DNA of 64,000 bases from an uncultured Mycoplasma sp. (GTDB lineage Bacteria; Bacillota_I; Bacilli_A; Mycoplasmatales; Metamycoplasmataceae). This document shows, in pieces, positions 46,667 through 56,927 of the stretch. How positions within the stretch are numbered: the stretch's first letter is position 1; the number at the start of each line of letters is the position of its first letter. The notes beneath the pieces were generated by a model. The model did not search any database. It saw only the letters and a list, made by a program, of their open reading frames with translations, and was not told the DNA's origin. The position numbers and the translations under genes are program-made. The stretch spans positions 1 through 64,000 of the forward strand of contig CAMRBN010000003.1 in assembly GCA_947040455.1 (NCBI GenBank), read 5' to 3'.

Positions 46667-47143
46667 TTAAATTATGTTCTCCAAAACTTGAACAACATAA
46701 TTATTAAAATCAATATTTTTTAAATTATAAAAAGATTTTAATCACTGTGAAAAAGCATTTCTTTTAATATTGTTTAAAGTAACGAAATTATCAAATGTGT
46801 ATTCGCTGTTAACTTTTTTATTATAAAAAAGAGAATTTTGAAAAGTATATCAAAAACAAATAGCAAGACTTTCTCATTTTAATTTATGGAATTTGTTGTC
46901 AAAAGTTTTTGCTAATCTTTCCAATAAAAGTATAAAATTTTCTTTTGTGGGATTATAAAGGAGAGATAATTCAATATTTGCCAAATGTTTCTGAGAAATT
47001 GATGAATCAAAAATGACAGATATTTTAGTGAATAAAAATCTCATTTGTTTATTTTTAAATATCTTCTTATATTTTTTTAAATTACTATCTTTTTTTAGAT
47101 ATTTTTTAATGCTATTAATTGTTTTGCGTTTTTTTCTTTTCAT
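46667..47143 (-). CDS. Basic protein of unknown function between nusB and tlyA
   Basis: 158 aa, crossing TGA at 46872-46874 (KLKWESLAICFWYTF). It starts MKRKKRKTINSIKKYLKKDS, strongly basic, and then is alpha-helical with several aromatic residues. The start overlaps the nusB stop by 29 nt. In Firmicutes this interval can hold xseA/xseB, but no exonuclease VII motif is visible here. I recognise no domain. Confidence 0.65.
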
Positions 47144-47537
47144 ATACTATCCCTATTTTATCTAATATATTATTGATAAACTTATATGTATCATCCGGAA
47201 TAAAATCTTTTGTTATTTCAACATATTCATTTAATACAATTTTTTTATCTAATGTTCATAATTCAACCGAAGCACATAAAATGATTGCTCGTGTTAATGG
47301 GGATATTCTAATTCATGTTCAATCTATATCTAAAAATAATTTTGCTGTTTTTATAAATTTATCATAGTTTTTTTGGATAGATGTCAATATTTTTAATTGA
47401 TCATTATTAATGTTTTCCTCAACAAAAATTTTTTCTAAATTCAATAATTCATCCAATAATTCATATTTATAAACTATTTCTACATTTTGCATTCTTTTAA
47501 TTCTGCGTTTTGTATAATTTTGGCTTTTATTGTTCAT
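47115..47537 (-). CDS. nusB: Transcription antitermination factor NusB
   Basis: 140 aa. The N-terminal helix is KRRIKRMQNVEIVYKYELLD, and the C-terminal NusB block is ISPLTRAIILCASVELW, KIVLNEYVEITKDF and KFINNILDKIGIVYE. It binds boxA RNA with S10 during rRNA transcription. The ATG has no Shine-Dalgarno but a TATAAT 8 nt upstream, so a leaderless start is predicted. Confidence 0.88.
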
Positions 47538-47545
47538 GATTTTAA

Positions 47546-47551
47546 ATTATA
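47546..47551 (-). promoter_or_regulatory. -10 box of nusB, predicted leaderless
   Basis: TATAAT on the minus strand ends 8 nt before the nusB ATG. Confidence 0.55.
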
Positions 47552-47567
47552 TATTAAAAAAAATGAA

Positions 47568-48401
47568 TTATATTCTATTAGAATAATAATTTGCCTTACT
47601 AAGAGATACTACAGAAAGAGTAGGGACAAGAATTACTACAAATATTGGTAATACAAAACTTGTTTTCATAGCAATTCCAGATAGAGTAATTGGATATTGA
47701 GTTGCCATTATTTTATCAGGATTATTTTCTGATGATAAAAATCTATTAAAAAAATTTACATAAGCAAATGGTCCTCACAATCACCTAAATATAATTAATA
47801 TAATAGCAACAACGGCGACTAAGTAAAGAATTTTAATATAAATGTCTTTCTTTTTTATTTTATACAAAATAAGGGTTATAAGAATTGTTAATATCAACAG
47901 TATACATAAAGTAATCATCAACCAAAAAACCAAAAGAGGATCGACCACACTATTTTCAAAAACAAAAGAATTATTGATGAATTGATAAACAAAAAATGCT
48001 ATCACCCCAATTATTGTTAATGCTAAAATTACTATAGGGAAAATGAATTTAAAATTATTGTTTTTCTCATAAAAAAACATCAATCCTCATGAAGCCAAAG
48101 AGATTAACGGCGGAACAATGGCATATTCTATCATTCAAAAGGCAATAGCGCCAAAAAATAACTGATATGCAGTATCACACATTATAGAAAATATCGGGCC
48201 CTTTATGGGACCAAATAAAATTCCGAATATAATATAAAAAAGTGTTTCAACACTTATATTAAATTTTCCAGGTAAGAATTGCTTTAAAAGAAACACTACC
48301 ACAAAATACATTGTCATCATGATACCCATAAGAGCAATATCAAATGTTGTAAATTTAAAGTTGTTTTTTAGATTCTTTTTAAATTTTTGAATTGATGTCA
48401 T
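47568..48401 (-). CDS. folT: ECF transporter S component, probably folate (FolT)
   Basis: 277 aa with six or seven hydrophobic segments, including ALMGIMMTMYFVVVFLLKQF, a typical ECF S-component N-terminal helix, and LFYIIFGILFGPIKGPIFSI. The gene overlaps the end of folC by 23 nt. The pairing with folC is the reason for calling folate as the substrate; the sequence alone supports only S-component. It works with the shared EcfAA'T energising module encoded elsewhere. It is longer than most FolT (about 180 aa) because of extra TM segments in the C-terminal half. Confidence 0.75.
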
Positions 48402-49503
48402 ATTTCACCAACCTTAAAATTTCTTCAATAAAATAAAATGATCCGATAAAAAGAATTTTTTTATCTAGAGTTTTAATAAAATTTTGCAAAGAATATACTT
48501 TGCCAAATTCATGAGGATAATCAAAATGACTCAATGCTCGATCGCTTTTATTTTTATATATTAATGTATTTTTTTGATCAAAGTTTTTCATAATTTTTTT
48601 AACATTTTTATCTGATGATAATGAAACAACATAATAATCAAATTTGATATTATTTTCTTGAAAATAATTTAAGGTTTTCTGAATAGCTTCTTCATTATGA
48701 CCTACATCGATATAACAATCAATATTATTAACTTTAATTTCTTGGGCTCTTCCGGTTGGTAAATTAAATATACGCGCTTCTATCTCGAATTCTTTTTGTA
48801 AAATATATTTTGACAGTTCTTGATTTTGTTCATGAATATTTTTAGATTTAATCTTTACAATTTTCAATGATTTATTATGCATCATTTTAGCTCTATCTTT
48901 TAATATTTTTTCACTTATTTTATTGATGGTGTTTGGATAATATACTTTATTTTTTTCTTTAATTGCAAAAGATTTATCTTCAGATATTTTTTCTATTTTA
49001 GACCCCAATATTTTTTCATGATCAATGCTAATTGATGTGAATATGGTAATATCAAAATCTAAGTAATTTACTATATCTTTTTTAGCACCAATTCCTGATT
49101 CGAAAATTGCGATATTAATTCTCTTTGTTTCTAAATAAGCTAAACAAGCTAAAAACATTAATTGAAAAAAACCAAATGAATATTTAGGGAACTTTATATA
49201 AATATCAATTATGTATTCTTGTAAATCTAGAAAATGAATATTTTCGTTATTAACTTTAATTCTTTCTTCAAAATTCAAAATGTGTGGAGAAGTAAACAAA
49301 CCCACTCTATTTCTATCTTTCACTAAGTTATCACTTAAATATTTTGAAACACTTCCTTTTCCGTTAGTACCGACAACATGAATTTTTTTATAATTCATTT
49401 TTCAACCCATTTTTTTAACTATATTCCTAAATTGCGGTAATGTTAATTTTCCCGTTAATTTAAAAAGTGTATTTCCCATTAATTCATTTATTTTAGATTC
49501 CAT
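48379..49503 (-). CDS. folC: Folylpolyglutamate synthase/Mur-ligase family
   Basis: 374 aa from the ATG at 49503 (MESKINELMGNTLFKLTGK), preceded by GAGGGAATGTT; this supplies the N-terminal helix missing from the Met at 49398. The P-loop is IHVVGTNGKGSVSKYL, followed by LFTSPHILNFEERI. The omega-loop region and IYYPNT-like block follow, and the C-terminal domain has CYIDVGHNEEAIQKTL. It adds glutamates to folate so that it stays in the cell. Linked to the S component that overlaps its end. Confidence 0.88.
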
Positions 49504-49719
49504 AACATTCCCTCGATAAAAAATTAAGTATATATAACAAAATTAATGAAAGATACTAAAATGATTATTCAAAATTGTTTCCAAAAAATAATTAAAATTA
49601 CTACAAAAAATGATGAACGATAAGATATTTTCTCTTTTGTTTAATATGTCAAAAAAATTATAACATTATTTAATTAAAATACCTTAATATCAAATTATAA
49701 GTAAATTTGATAAAACTAT
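49504..49719 (-). other. Non-coding gap between the divIVA-like gene and folC
   Basis: 216 bp, very AT-rich, with no credible reading frame. A TATAAT-like element on the minus strand (about 49659) may serve the folC operon. Confidence 0.4.
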
Positions 49720-50007
49720 TTATTTTGACTTAGTAATCTTTACAACTGCATCTTGAGCTTTAACCACATTATTAGTATTTTTATTTTTTGCATTAAGCTC
49801 TTTTTCAGTTGATTTTAAACTCTTTTTCAAAATAGTATTTTCTTTTTTTAAATCTTCCACTTCTAAAGATAATGTTGATATTGATTCATTATATTCAATA
49901 TAGTCAGAACAAACTTGATCCAGATAAATATCTACTTGTGTTGGAGAATATCCATTAATAACTGTTTCAAATTTTTTATTTACTATTTTTTTATAATTTA
50001 ATTTCAT
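49720..50007 (-). CDS. DivIVA/GpsB-like cell-division protein
   Basis: 95 aa. The N-terminus MKLNYKKIVNKKFETVINGY followed by SPTQVDIYLDQVCSDYIEY matches the DivIVA lipid-binding domain (F..vxxGYspxqVDxfLdxVxxDY). A coiled coil of about 30 residues and a short basic tail follow. It probably marks membrane curvature or the division site, notable in a wall-less cell. A TATAAT 8 nt before the ATG and no Shine-Dalgarno predict a leaderless mRNA. Confidence 0.8.
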   Translation of the reverse strand: MKLNYKKIVNKKFETVINGYSPTQVDIYLDQVCSDYIEYNESISTLSLEVEDLKKENTILKKSLKSTEKELNAKNKNTNNVVKAQDAVVKITKSK

Positions 50008-50015
50008 ATTTTCAA

Positions 50016-50021
50016 ATTATA
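50016..50021 (-). promoter_or_regulatory. -10 box of the divIVA-like gene, predicted leaderless
   Basis: TATAAT preceded directly by TG; it ends 8 nt before the ATG at 50007. Confidence 0.55.
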
Positions 50022-50134
50022 CATTTAAAATTTTTCCCTTTCTTAATTTTTAATATTTAAAATAATCTTGTTTTGTTTGCTATAATTCTATAACTTAAAA
50101 ATTAAATTATAGAAAATGGATTAATAAAAAAAAT

Positions 50135-50473
50135 ATGATAGCAAAAAATAAATATAAAATTATGATTTTGGCGAGTTCTTTGATACCTATGGTAATTACA
50201 AGCAACTTTATTCCTGAAACAAAAATTGTTGAAACCGCAAATGTAAATCAGATAATTGTAGAAAAAAGCAAAATTATAACTTTTGAAGATGATTTTGAAC
50301 AAGAAAATCAAAAAGATTCTTGAAGTGAATTACCTACAAGAGCAACAAATAATGCACAAACTTATTTTATTATAACAGTTTCCATTTTGGGTGGTGCCTT
50401 CTTTTCTTTAGTTGGATTATTAGTTGCTATAAAAATTAAGTTAAAGAAAATGAAAAAGCAAGAGCAAGAATAA
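50135..50473 (+). CDS. Small two-TM membrane protein, unknown
   Basis: 112 aa, crossing TGA at 50321-50323 (DSWSELP). An N-terminal hydrophobic segment (KIMILASSLIPMVITSNF) and a second one near the end (YFIITVSILGGAFFSLVGLL) with the basic tail KIKLKKMKKQ enclose an acidic extracellular loop of about 50 residues. No known motif. A TATAAT at about 50083 gives it a leader of some 45 nt. Confidence 0.65.
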
Positions 50474-50502
50474 AATTTACATAATTATTATTGTTTTGAT
50501 AA

Positions 50503-50508
50503 TATAAT
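50503..50508 (+). promoter_or_regulatory. -10 box of the exonuclease-like gene, predicted leaderless
   Basis: TATAAT ends 7 nt before the ATG at 50516, without a Shine-Dalgarno. Confidence 0.5.
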
Positions 50509-50515
50509 ATAAATC

Positions 50516-51391
50516 ATGAAATTATATGACATATTTATTGATTTTGAATGTATTTGTGGTGGTTTTGCAAGAAGAGTAAATAAGTCTTTTAATCAAATAC
50601 CATTATCTTATACACTCGGATACAGAAACAAGAAAAAAGAAATAATTACTCTTTTTGAAATTTTTGACTTCAAAAAGAAAATACCTTCCAATAACAATTT
50701 TGTAAATTGTATTTTAGAAGATTTTTCCAAAAGTTTAATTACTAACATTAATAAAATAGTAAACAAAAAAGAAACTATTAAAATTGAAGAAATAAATTTT
50801 ATAGGATGAAATCCGTCACTTGAAGAAAAGTTATTATCATCGATATTCAAAAGAAAAATCCCTATTAATTCTTTAATAAATACATGTTTTGAAGAAGGTA
50901 TTTTAAGCTCTAAAAGAGAAATATCGCTTTCTAAAGTAACTAAAAATGGATATAAAAATAAAAAATATTTTATTGAATTTAGAAAAGAAGTTGAAAAAAA
51001 TTTGAGTGATGATGAAATTGCTAAATTTAATTTGAAACACGACGGAGCTATTGCTTCTTATGCTGGTTTTGTCTTATATAACATTATAATGAAAACTCGT
51101 AAAACCAAATTCCATATTTATATGAGTGCTGAAATACTAATGAAAGAATTAAAAGAATATTCGTTAGATGATATTCACAGAATGTATTATTTTGCAGATA
51201 ATTTATTAGAAGTAAAAGAAATAATTAGAAAATTTAAAATTATAGATTCTTTGAAAAAAGAAATTAATTCAAACATCAAATTATTGGAATTATTGGAAAA
51301 TTACAATCCAAATATAAAGATAAAAGATTTAATTAAGAAATTAGAAAAAAGTAATGAAGAAAACAAAAACAAAATTATATTATTTGAATAA
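50516..51391 (+). CDS. DEDD-exonuclease-like protein (DUF2779-like)
   Basis: 291 aa through one TGA (FIGWNPS). The start MKLYDIFIDFECICGGFARR looks like exonuclease motif I (Asp9, Glu11), followed by IPLSYTLGYRNKKKE as in DUF2779. A later NLKHDGAIASYAGFVLY resembles the H-x-D motif III of DEDDh enzymes. The C-terminal 60 residues are coiled-coil-like. This suggests an RNA or DNA 3'-5' exonuclease fold, but no characterised homologue is known to me. It is convergent with ffh, with a 2-nt gap. Confidence 0.55.
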
Positions 51392-51393
51392 AA

Positions 51394-52731
51394 TTACATC
51401 CCGAACATTGAAGGATCAAAAGAATTGCCTTTCAGTCCTTTCGACATTCCTTTCATTCTTTTTTTCATAGAATCAAATTCTGTAACCAAATTATTGTATT
51501 CTTGAACATTTCTACCCGATCCGGCAATAATTCTCTTTTTTCTAGATGCATTTTTCAATAAACGAGGATCTTTTCTTTCTGCAAGAGTCATGGAAGAAAT
51601 CAAAATTTCAAATAATTCGATTTTACCCTCAGCTTTCGCTATTTTATCATCATCAATTTTTGCTGTACCTGGAAGTAATTTAATAATTTTTGAAAGTTTG
51701 CCAAGCTTTCTTACTTGTTTCAAATTATCCAAGAGATCATCTAAATCAAATTCGCCTTTCATCATTTTGTTTAGCATTTTTTTGCCAGCTTTTTCATCAA
51801 TAACAGATTCCGCTTTTTCAATCAAAGTTAAAACATCACCCATACCTAAAATACGTTCAGCCATTCTTTCAGGATGAAATAAGTCTAGGTTTGCTGTTTT
51901 TTCCCCAGTACCAATAAAACAAATGGGGATATTTAATAAATATCTAATACTTAAAGCTGCTCCTCCACGAGCATCAGAATCTAGTTTAGTAATAATTGAT
52001 CCAGTTAGTTTTAAATATTCATTAAATGTTGTTGCGACATTTATTATGTCTTGACCACTCAATGCATCAGCCACAAAAAGAATTTCATTTGGTTTGGCAA
52101 TCTTCTTAACATTAACCAACTCATCCATTAAAGCATCATCAATTGATAGACGTCCAGCTGTATCAATAATAACTAAATCATATCTTTCTTCTTTAGCTTT
52201 CAGCAAACCTTTAGAAACTATATCTTCGACACTAGATGTTGTTCCCATATCAAAGTAATCAACGCCAATAGATTTAGCTAATGTAATTAATTGCTCTACA
52301 GCTGCTGGTCGATAAATATCTCCGGCAATCAATAAAATTTTTTCTGCTTGTTTTTTAGATTTATAATAATTTGCTAATTTTGCAACAGTGGTTGTTTTTC
52401 CTCCACCTTGCAATCCTGTCATCATAATGATAAAAGGTTTGGAAGTCAGTTTAATTTCTTTTGTTTTGGTACCTAAAATATGAATTAATTCATCTTTAAC
52501 AACTTTAACCATTTGCTGTCCAGGATTAAGTTTAGACATTAAATCTTGACCAATAGTTTTTTCCTTAACGTTATTAACAAAATCTTTAACAACCTTTAGA
52601 TTGACATCAGCCTCTAAAAGAGACATCTTTATATCTCTTGTTATTTTTAAAATATCTTCTTCTCTTAATGTTGTTTTTTTGTTTGCATCATTTAAGCTTT
52701 TTTGAAGTTTTTTTCCTAAAAAATCTAACAT
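51394..52731 (-). CDS. ffh: Signal recognition particle protein Ffh
   Basis: 445 aa. The N domain begins MLDFLGKKLQKSLNDANKKT. The G domain has TGLQGGGKTTTVAKLA, IIDTAGRLSIDDALM, TKLDSDARGGAALS and GTGEKTANLDLF. The Met-rich M domain (about 330-445) ends FDPSMFGM, with KKRIIAGSGRNVQEYN binding 4.5S RNA. It targets nascent membrane proteins. GGAGATAAG precedes the ATG. It is the last gene of a set beginning with the phosphodiesterase. Confidence 0.96.
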   Translation of the reverse strand: MLDFLGKKLQKSLNDANKKTTLREEDILKITRDIKMSLLEADVNLKVVKDFVNNVKEKTIGQDLMSKLNPGQQMVKVVKDELIHILGTKTKEIKLTSKPFIIMMTGLQGGGKTTTVAKLANYYKSKKQAEKILLIAGDIYRPAAVEQLITLAKSIGVDYFDMGTTSSVEDIVSKGLLKAKEERYDLVIIDTAGRLSIDDALMDELVNVKKIAKPNEILFVADALSGQDIINVATTFNEYLKLTGSIITKLDSDARGGAALSIRYLLNIPICFIGTGEKTANLDLFHPERMAERILGMGDVLTLIEKAESVIDEKAGKKMLNKMMKGEFDLDDLLDNLKQVRKLGKLSKIIKLLPGTAKIDDDKIAKAEGKIELFEILISSMTLAERKDPRLLKNASRKKRIIAGSGRNVQEYNNLVTEFDSMKKRMKGMSKGLKGNSFDPSMFGM

Positions 52732-52750
52732 CTTATCTCCTTTATGTTCA

Positions 52751-53224
52751 TTATACTAATTTTTTTTCAAAAACAATTTTCCCGTCCTCAATAGTAGCTA
52801 TCAAGTATGATGCTTTTGAGGTGCCTCTTGGTAATCATGTTGAACCAGCATTAACAATGTATTTTTGATTGTCCAATTCAACAACCTTTGTTTTATGTGT
52901 GTGACCATGAATAATAACATCAACATTTAATTCATTAATTAAATTGCTCATTAAATCATCATTATCTAAATCATCATATGAACCTATTAAGTGACCATGT
53001 TGTAAATGAAATTTAATGCCTTCAATTTCAAAAGTTAATTTATTAGGTTGGTTGTCTAAATCACAATTTCCTTGTACAAAATAATCAAAATTTTTAATCA
53101 TATAATTTGGATCACATTGATAATCTCCAGAATGAATAGCAATATCATATTTATTAGAATTTAAAATATTATCTATGATATCGTTATCACCATGTGTATC
53201 AGATAGTATGATTATTTTTTTCAT
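52751..53224 (-). CDS. YfcE/MJ0936-type metallophosphodiesterase
   Basis: 157 aa through one TGA (GSTWLPRGT). Motifs of the calcineurin-like family: IIILSDTHGDND, IHSGDYQCDP, VQGNCDLD, LQHGHLIGS and IIHGHTHKTKV, ending VNAGSTWLPRG. It hydrolyses phosphodiesters with Mn. Length is typical of YfcE. No clear ribosome-binding site; it is 3 nt after the last lipoprotein stop and probably shares its transcript. Confidence 0.88.
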
Positions 53225-53227
53225 ATA

Positions 53228-54091
53228 TTATACTTTTGCAAATCCTTGAATGTCAAAACTTGAAGTTAATCCTTCAGGAGGTAATGCGGTTGGACTTATT
53301 AATGGATTTGATAATATAAATTTTAAAGTTATTGATTCAGGATCGGTAGAAGCTTCTGCAACAACTTCATAACTTCAACCAGTTACCAAAACACTTGGAA
53401 ATGGAACTACCATTTTAAATATTTTTTCAAAATCCGCTTTATTTGTTATTGACAAAATTGCATCTACAGGAGTTTTGGCCAAAAATTCTTTCCTAATATT
53501 AGAATCAATAAAGCTAAAAAAATCTCTTCCAACAAAATTACTTATTCAATTTATTTCTAATTTTAATTCTTCTGTATTTGCAGCAGGAATTGCAGTTCTG
53601 AATTCCATAGAAAAAATATCGGTTTTTAATGTTTCAAGAGAACTGGTGGGAGATTCCACAATTATGACTTCGGGAGCATATTTTGATTTTAGATTAAATG
53701 AGAATTTTATTGTTTCAAAAGTTGGCAATAATTTGTTTGAAAAAAGCTCTAACTCAAATGCCAATTTGGATTCAGATTGATTTAATATATTTTCTTCAAA
53801 TTTATTTATATCTGAGTCAATAAAAGGAATTACTCCAACAGGAGCTTCTGCTGTAGAAGATATAAAATAATTTTTAGGATTTTCATTAAAACTTGTAATA
53901 AATTTTTGGATGGATTCTAAAGTAAATGTTGTGTCTTCGTTTTTCACTAAATTTTCAGCCATTTTAGTTCTATCTATTGAAATACTAGCAACTTCTAAGG
54001 GTACACCTTCAGAACATGATATCAAAAATAACGGAGCCGCAATTGTTATTGATGTAGTTGCTGTTAATAACATTTTTAAATTTTTTAACAT
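53228..54091 (-). CDS. Lipoprotein, tandem cluster member 4
   Basis: 287 aa from the ATG at 54091, which follows AGGAGG by 7 nt. The signal peptide ends LFLISC (Cys about 26), then a Ser/Asp-rich exposed body with no known domain. The body has repeated beta-like stretches typical of mycoplasmal surface lipoproteins. One TGA occurs at 53546-53548 (EINWISNF). It is the last of four lipoproteins transcribed together and precedes the phosphodiesterase by 3 nt. Confidence 0.8.
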
Positions 54092-54141
54092 ATTTAGCCT
54101 CCTAAGCATTTTACATAACTTTAATTATATCAAAAAAATAT

Positions 54142-54891
54142 TTAAGATTGTTTTTTTAATAAACTCAAAACAACTTCTTTTCCAGGACCTTTAATTTTTG
54201 AGTTATTCTTTAAATAAATATTGAATTTAATGATTTTATTTTCATCATCTACCAACAATTCTTGAAATGAACCAATTTCAAAATCAGGAATAGGAATAAA
54301 TTTAAATAATTTTTCCAAATAATAGGGAGAGGCGGGATTATGAAATGAAATATTGTTTATTATGTTTTGATTCTCGAAAAAATCCTTGCCAGCCGGAGTT
54401 AAATCATAAGTAGGCAAAACTTTATCATAGGCACTTGCAAATTTTTTGACATCATTTTCAGTGGCTTTCAAAAATCCTTTAATTGAAAAAGATATTATTG
54501 GCTCTTTATCTTCAATATCCTCACTAATTAATTGTGGCGTTGGAAGATAAGTAATGGTATTTTCTTTGTTTCTTAAATATATAGTATAAGTTGACTGTCC
54601 AAATTTATCTTCTATAGTGGTAACATCTAAATGAATTGAGAATCCCTTTGCCAATAATTCTTCATCTGTTGGTAACTGGTCCTTAAAAACTTTTCTAAAT
54701 GTAGTCAAATCATAAATAGATGATGGATAAATATCGCCATTTCCTGTTCAATCTGTTTTTTCTGTAATTGTTTTGTAAAAATTATCAACAAATTTTTGAT
54801 CTACAGAAGAAGAACAAGACAACATAATAGCCATTGGACTAATTGTTAATATAATACCAGATGAAAATAAGGTCATTCTCTTTAAATTCAT
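54142..54891 (-). CDS. Lipoprotein, tandem cluster member 3
   Basis: 249 aa, starting at 54891 (MNLKRMTLFSSGIILTISPM), with lipobox IMLSC (Cys about 26). The start overlaps the preceding stop by 4 nt (ATGA-type), so translation is coupled. The extracellular body has TGNGDIYPSS, FSIHLDVTTIED and ISFSIKGF, spaced strand-like segments without a known domain. It ends in KKQS. A Gly/Trp pair (TDWTGNG) uses TGA for Trp. Confidence 0.8.
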
Positions 54892-56054
54892 GATTTGCTC
54901 CTTCTATTTTTTTCTACTTGTGACAAAGAAGAATTATTAGACCTAATAAAATCAATAATTCCTGGAGAGTAGTTGGTAATTTGACTTATTCTAACTTTAT
55001 AATTTCCACGAATAGCACTACTATATTTTCTAGAATAAATCTCGATAGTGATTTCAAAATTTTCATTAGAATTAGGTGGAATAACAATAGAAGTATCGAT
55101 ACCAATTCCAAAATCTTCGTTTGCATTTAAATCATCAGGCATGAAAATACTCAAATTTTTATATATTTCACTTATTTTAATTGGAACAATTTCTCCTATA
55201 AGTAAAGTTGGTTTAATGTTTTCTTGCAATAATATAATTAATTGTTTTTCTAAATCAAAATATTCAGTAGAAAATGTTGAAATTGGAAATTCAACTAAAC
55301 TATAAACGCTATTAGAGCCAAAAACAATGTCTAAACTAATAAACCCTTCAATTCTAGATGGTTCTTTTCCAAGTTGTATATCTTTAACTTGTATTTTCAT
55401 TTCTTTTTGTAAAGCTATTTCATTCATTCCGTTCAAAACAATTGGAGAAATTAAATTTTGAAATTTATTTTGAAAATCAATTTTGCTTTGAGGGATATCG
55501 AATATAGAAGTCGGAATGCCATTAGTCACTATTTTCTTGGTTATATCAAGATCATCTGAAGATTGTTTTACTCTTACTGAAATATCATTGATAATTTCTG
55601 ACAAAAGTTGCTCATTAAAATAAGTTTCTTTGACTCTGATATCAAAGTCATTTTTTGTCATTGGTTCAATTTGGAATGAATTCGGAATAATTGTTGAACT
55701 AATTTTAAATGAATATGTTTGATAAATCTCTTCATCTAATTTAGAAGACACCTTAACATTAACACTACTATCAACAGAATCAACAAGAGGAATTTCAAAA
55801 TTAATAATTTCAAATAAAAGATTTTCATCATTTAGCTTTTCGATTTTGATAATGTTTTCTTGAATATCATTAATGTTAGTATTTTGCTTCAAAGTTATTG
55901 ATGGAGCCAATTGTTTCTTAGCTGCTTCGCTAACGAGAAAAGTTTGTTCAGTAATTTGTTCTTGAGTTAGAGGATTGCCAGAACAAGAGATTAAAGAAAT
56001 GGCCGGTAATGTTATTAATGATAATGATGCTATAGTTAAATATTTAAATTTCAT
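54888..56054 (-). CDS. Lipoprotein, tandem cluster member 2
   Basis: 388 aa. Signal peptide MKFKYLTIASLSLITLPAIS then LISC (Cys about 24). The body is a series of beta-like segments (IVKVSSKLDEEI-type, VKDIQLGKEPSR, SIVIPPNSNENFEI) with no recognised domain and no TGA. The end RRSKS is basic. AAGGAAA lies 9 nt before the ATG. Between members 1 (2-nt gap) and 3 (4-nt overlap). Confidence 0.8.
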   Translation of the reverse strand: MKFKYLTIASLSLITLPAISLISCSGNPLTQEQITEQTFLVSEAAKKQLAPSITLKQNTNINDIQENIIKIEKLNDENLLFEIINFEIPLVDSVDSSVNVKVSSKLDEEIYQTYSFKISSTIIPNSFQIEPMTKNDFDIRVKETYFNEQLLSEIINDISVRVKQSSDDLDITKKIVTNGIPTSIFDIPQSKIDFQNKFQNLISPIVLNGMNEIALQKEMKIQVKDIQLGKEPSRIEGFISLDIVFGSNSVYSLVEFPISTFSTEYFDLEKQLIILLQENIKPTLLIGEIVPIKISEIYKNLSIFMPDDLNANEDFGIGIDTSIVIPPNSNENFEITIEIYSRKYSSAIRGNYKVRISQITNYSPGIIDFIRSNNSSLSQVEKNRRSKS

Positions 56055-56056
56055 AC

Positions 56057-56824
56057 TTAGAGTTTCCTTGTTTGAAAAATGTCAATTGGTTTAGTTATTG
56101 TAATAACTTCCTCAGGACTACCATTAATGGAATTACCAAATATAAAATCAAAAACTATTATATTGTTTTCAATACTCTTAAAAATCATATGAACATTTTG
56201 TTGATAACCATCAAAAATATATTGATTTATATTAGATGTTGTAAGTCTGTCATTTAAGGGTTTTGGATCTTGTTCCAAAGTCGAAGTATCTATTGAAGTT
56301 TCTCCTTCAAATTCATCTATACCAAAAATAGCATTTGATACAACTTTAGTTATATTTCCCAAATTTGGTTCTAATAATTCATCAAATAAAATTTTAAGAC
56401 TTTCATATGGAATAGAATTAATTGTTTTATCTTTAATCTCAAGTATTTCAGAGAAATTAATAGAATAAAAACCAGAAATTTCTGGAGCTATGTCTAATGT
56501 ATCTGTCGATGTTACTTTTAATCAAATCAATAAATCATTTGAATTAACTACAGGAAGTTCAATATCATTTATTTCAATTTTTACGCCACTTATTTCTGTA
56601 ACAGGATTATTAAATGATTGTATTTTTAAATAATTTTCTAAATCAACTATATTGGTTGTTGGTTTAGTTGATAATGTTGGAAGTGGCTTTTCCAAAATTA
56701 TTTTTTGAATTTTTTCTTCAGCTTCAAATATTCTATCTTCAGTACTATTTTGCGAACAAGATAATAAGGTTATAGGGAATATTATAACTAATGGTGCTGA
56801 TAAAATAAATAATAATTTCTTCAT
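56057..56824 (-). CDS. Lipoprotein, tandem cluster member 1
   Basis: 255 aa. Signal peptide MKKLLFILSAPLVIIFPITL then LSC (Cys about 23). The exposed region is acidic, with VKIEINDIELPVV and a Glu/Asp-rich stretch DEFEGETSIDTSTLEQD. One TGA (LLIWLKV). An AAGGAGCAG site precedes the ATG. First gene of the lipoprotein operon that runs to 53228. Confidence 0.8.
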
Positions 56825-56880
56825 AAAAATACTGCTCCTTACACACTAATAATTTATTATTAATTTTATCATTTTTTCAG

Positions 56881-56886
56881 TATAAT
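56881..56886 (+). promoter_or_regulatory. -10 box of the DhaM-like gene
   Basis: TATAAT; transcription would start at about 56893, which excludes an in-frame TTG start at 56886 and supports the start at 56928. Confidence 0.45.
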
Positions 56887-56927
56887 TGTTTAAAATAAAG
56901 TTAAATAACTTAAAAGATTGGAATATT

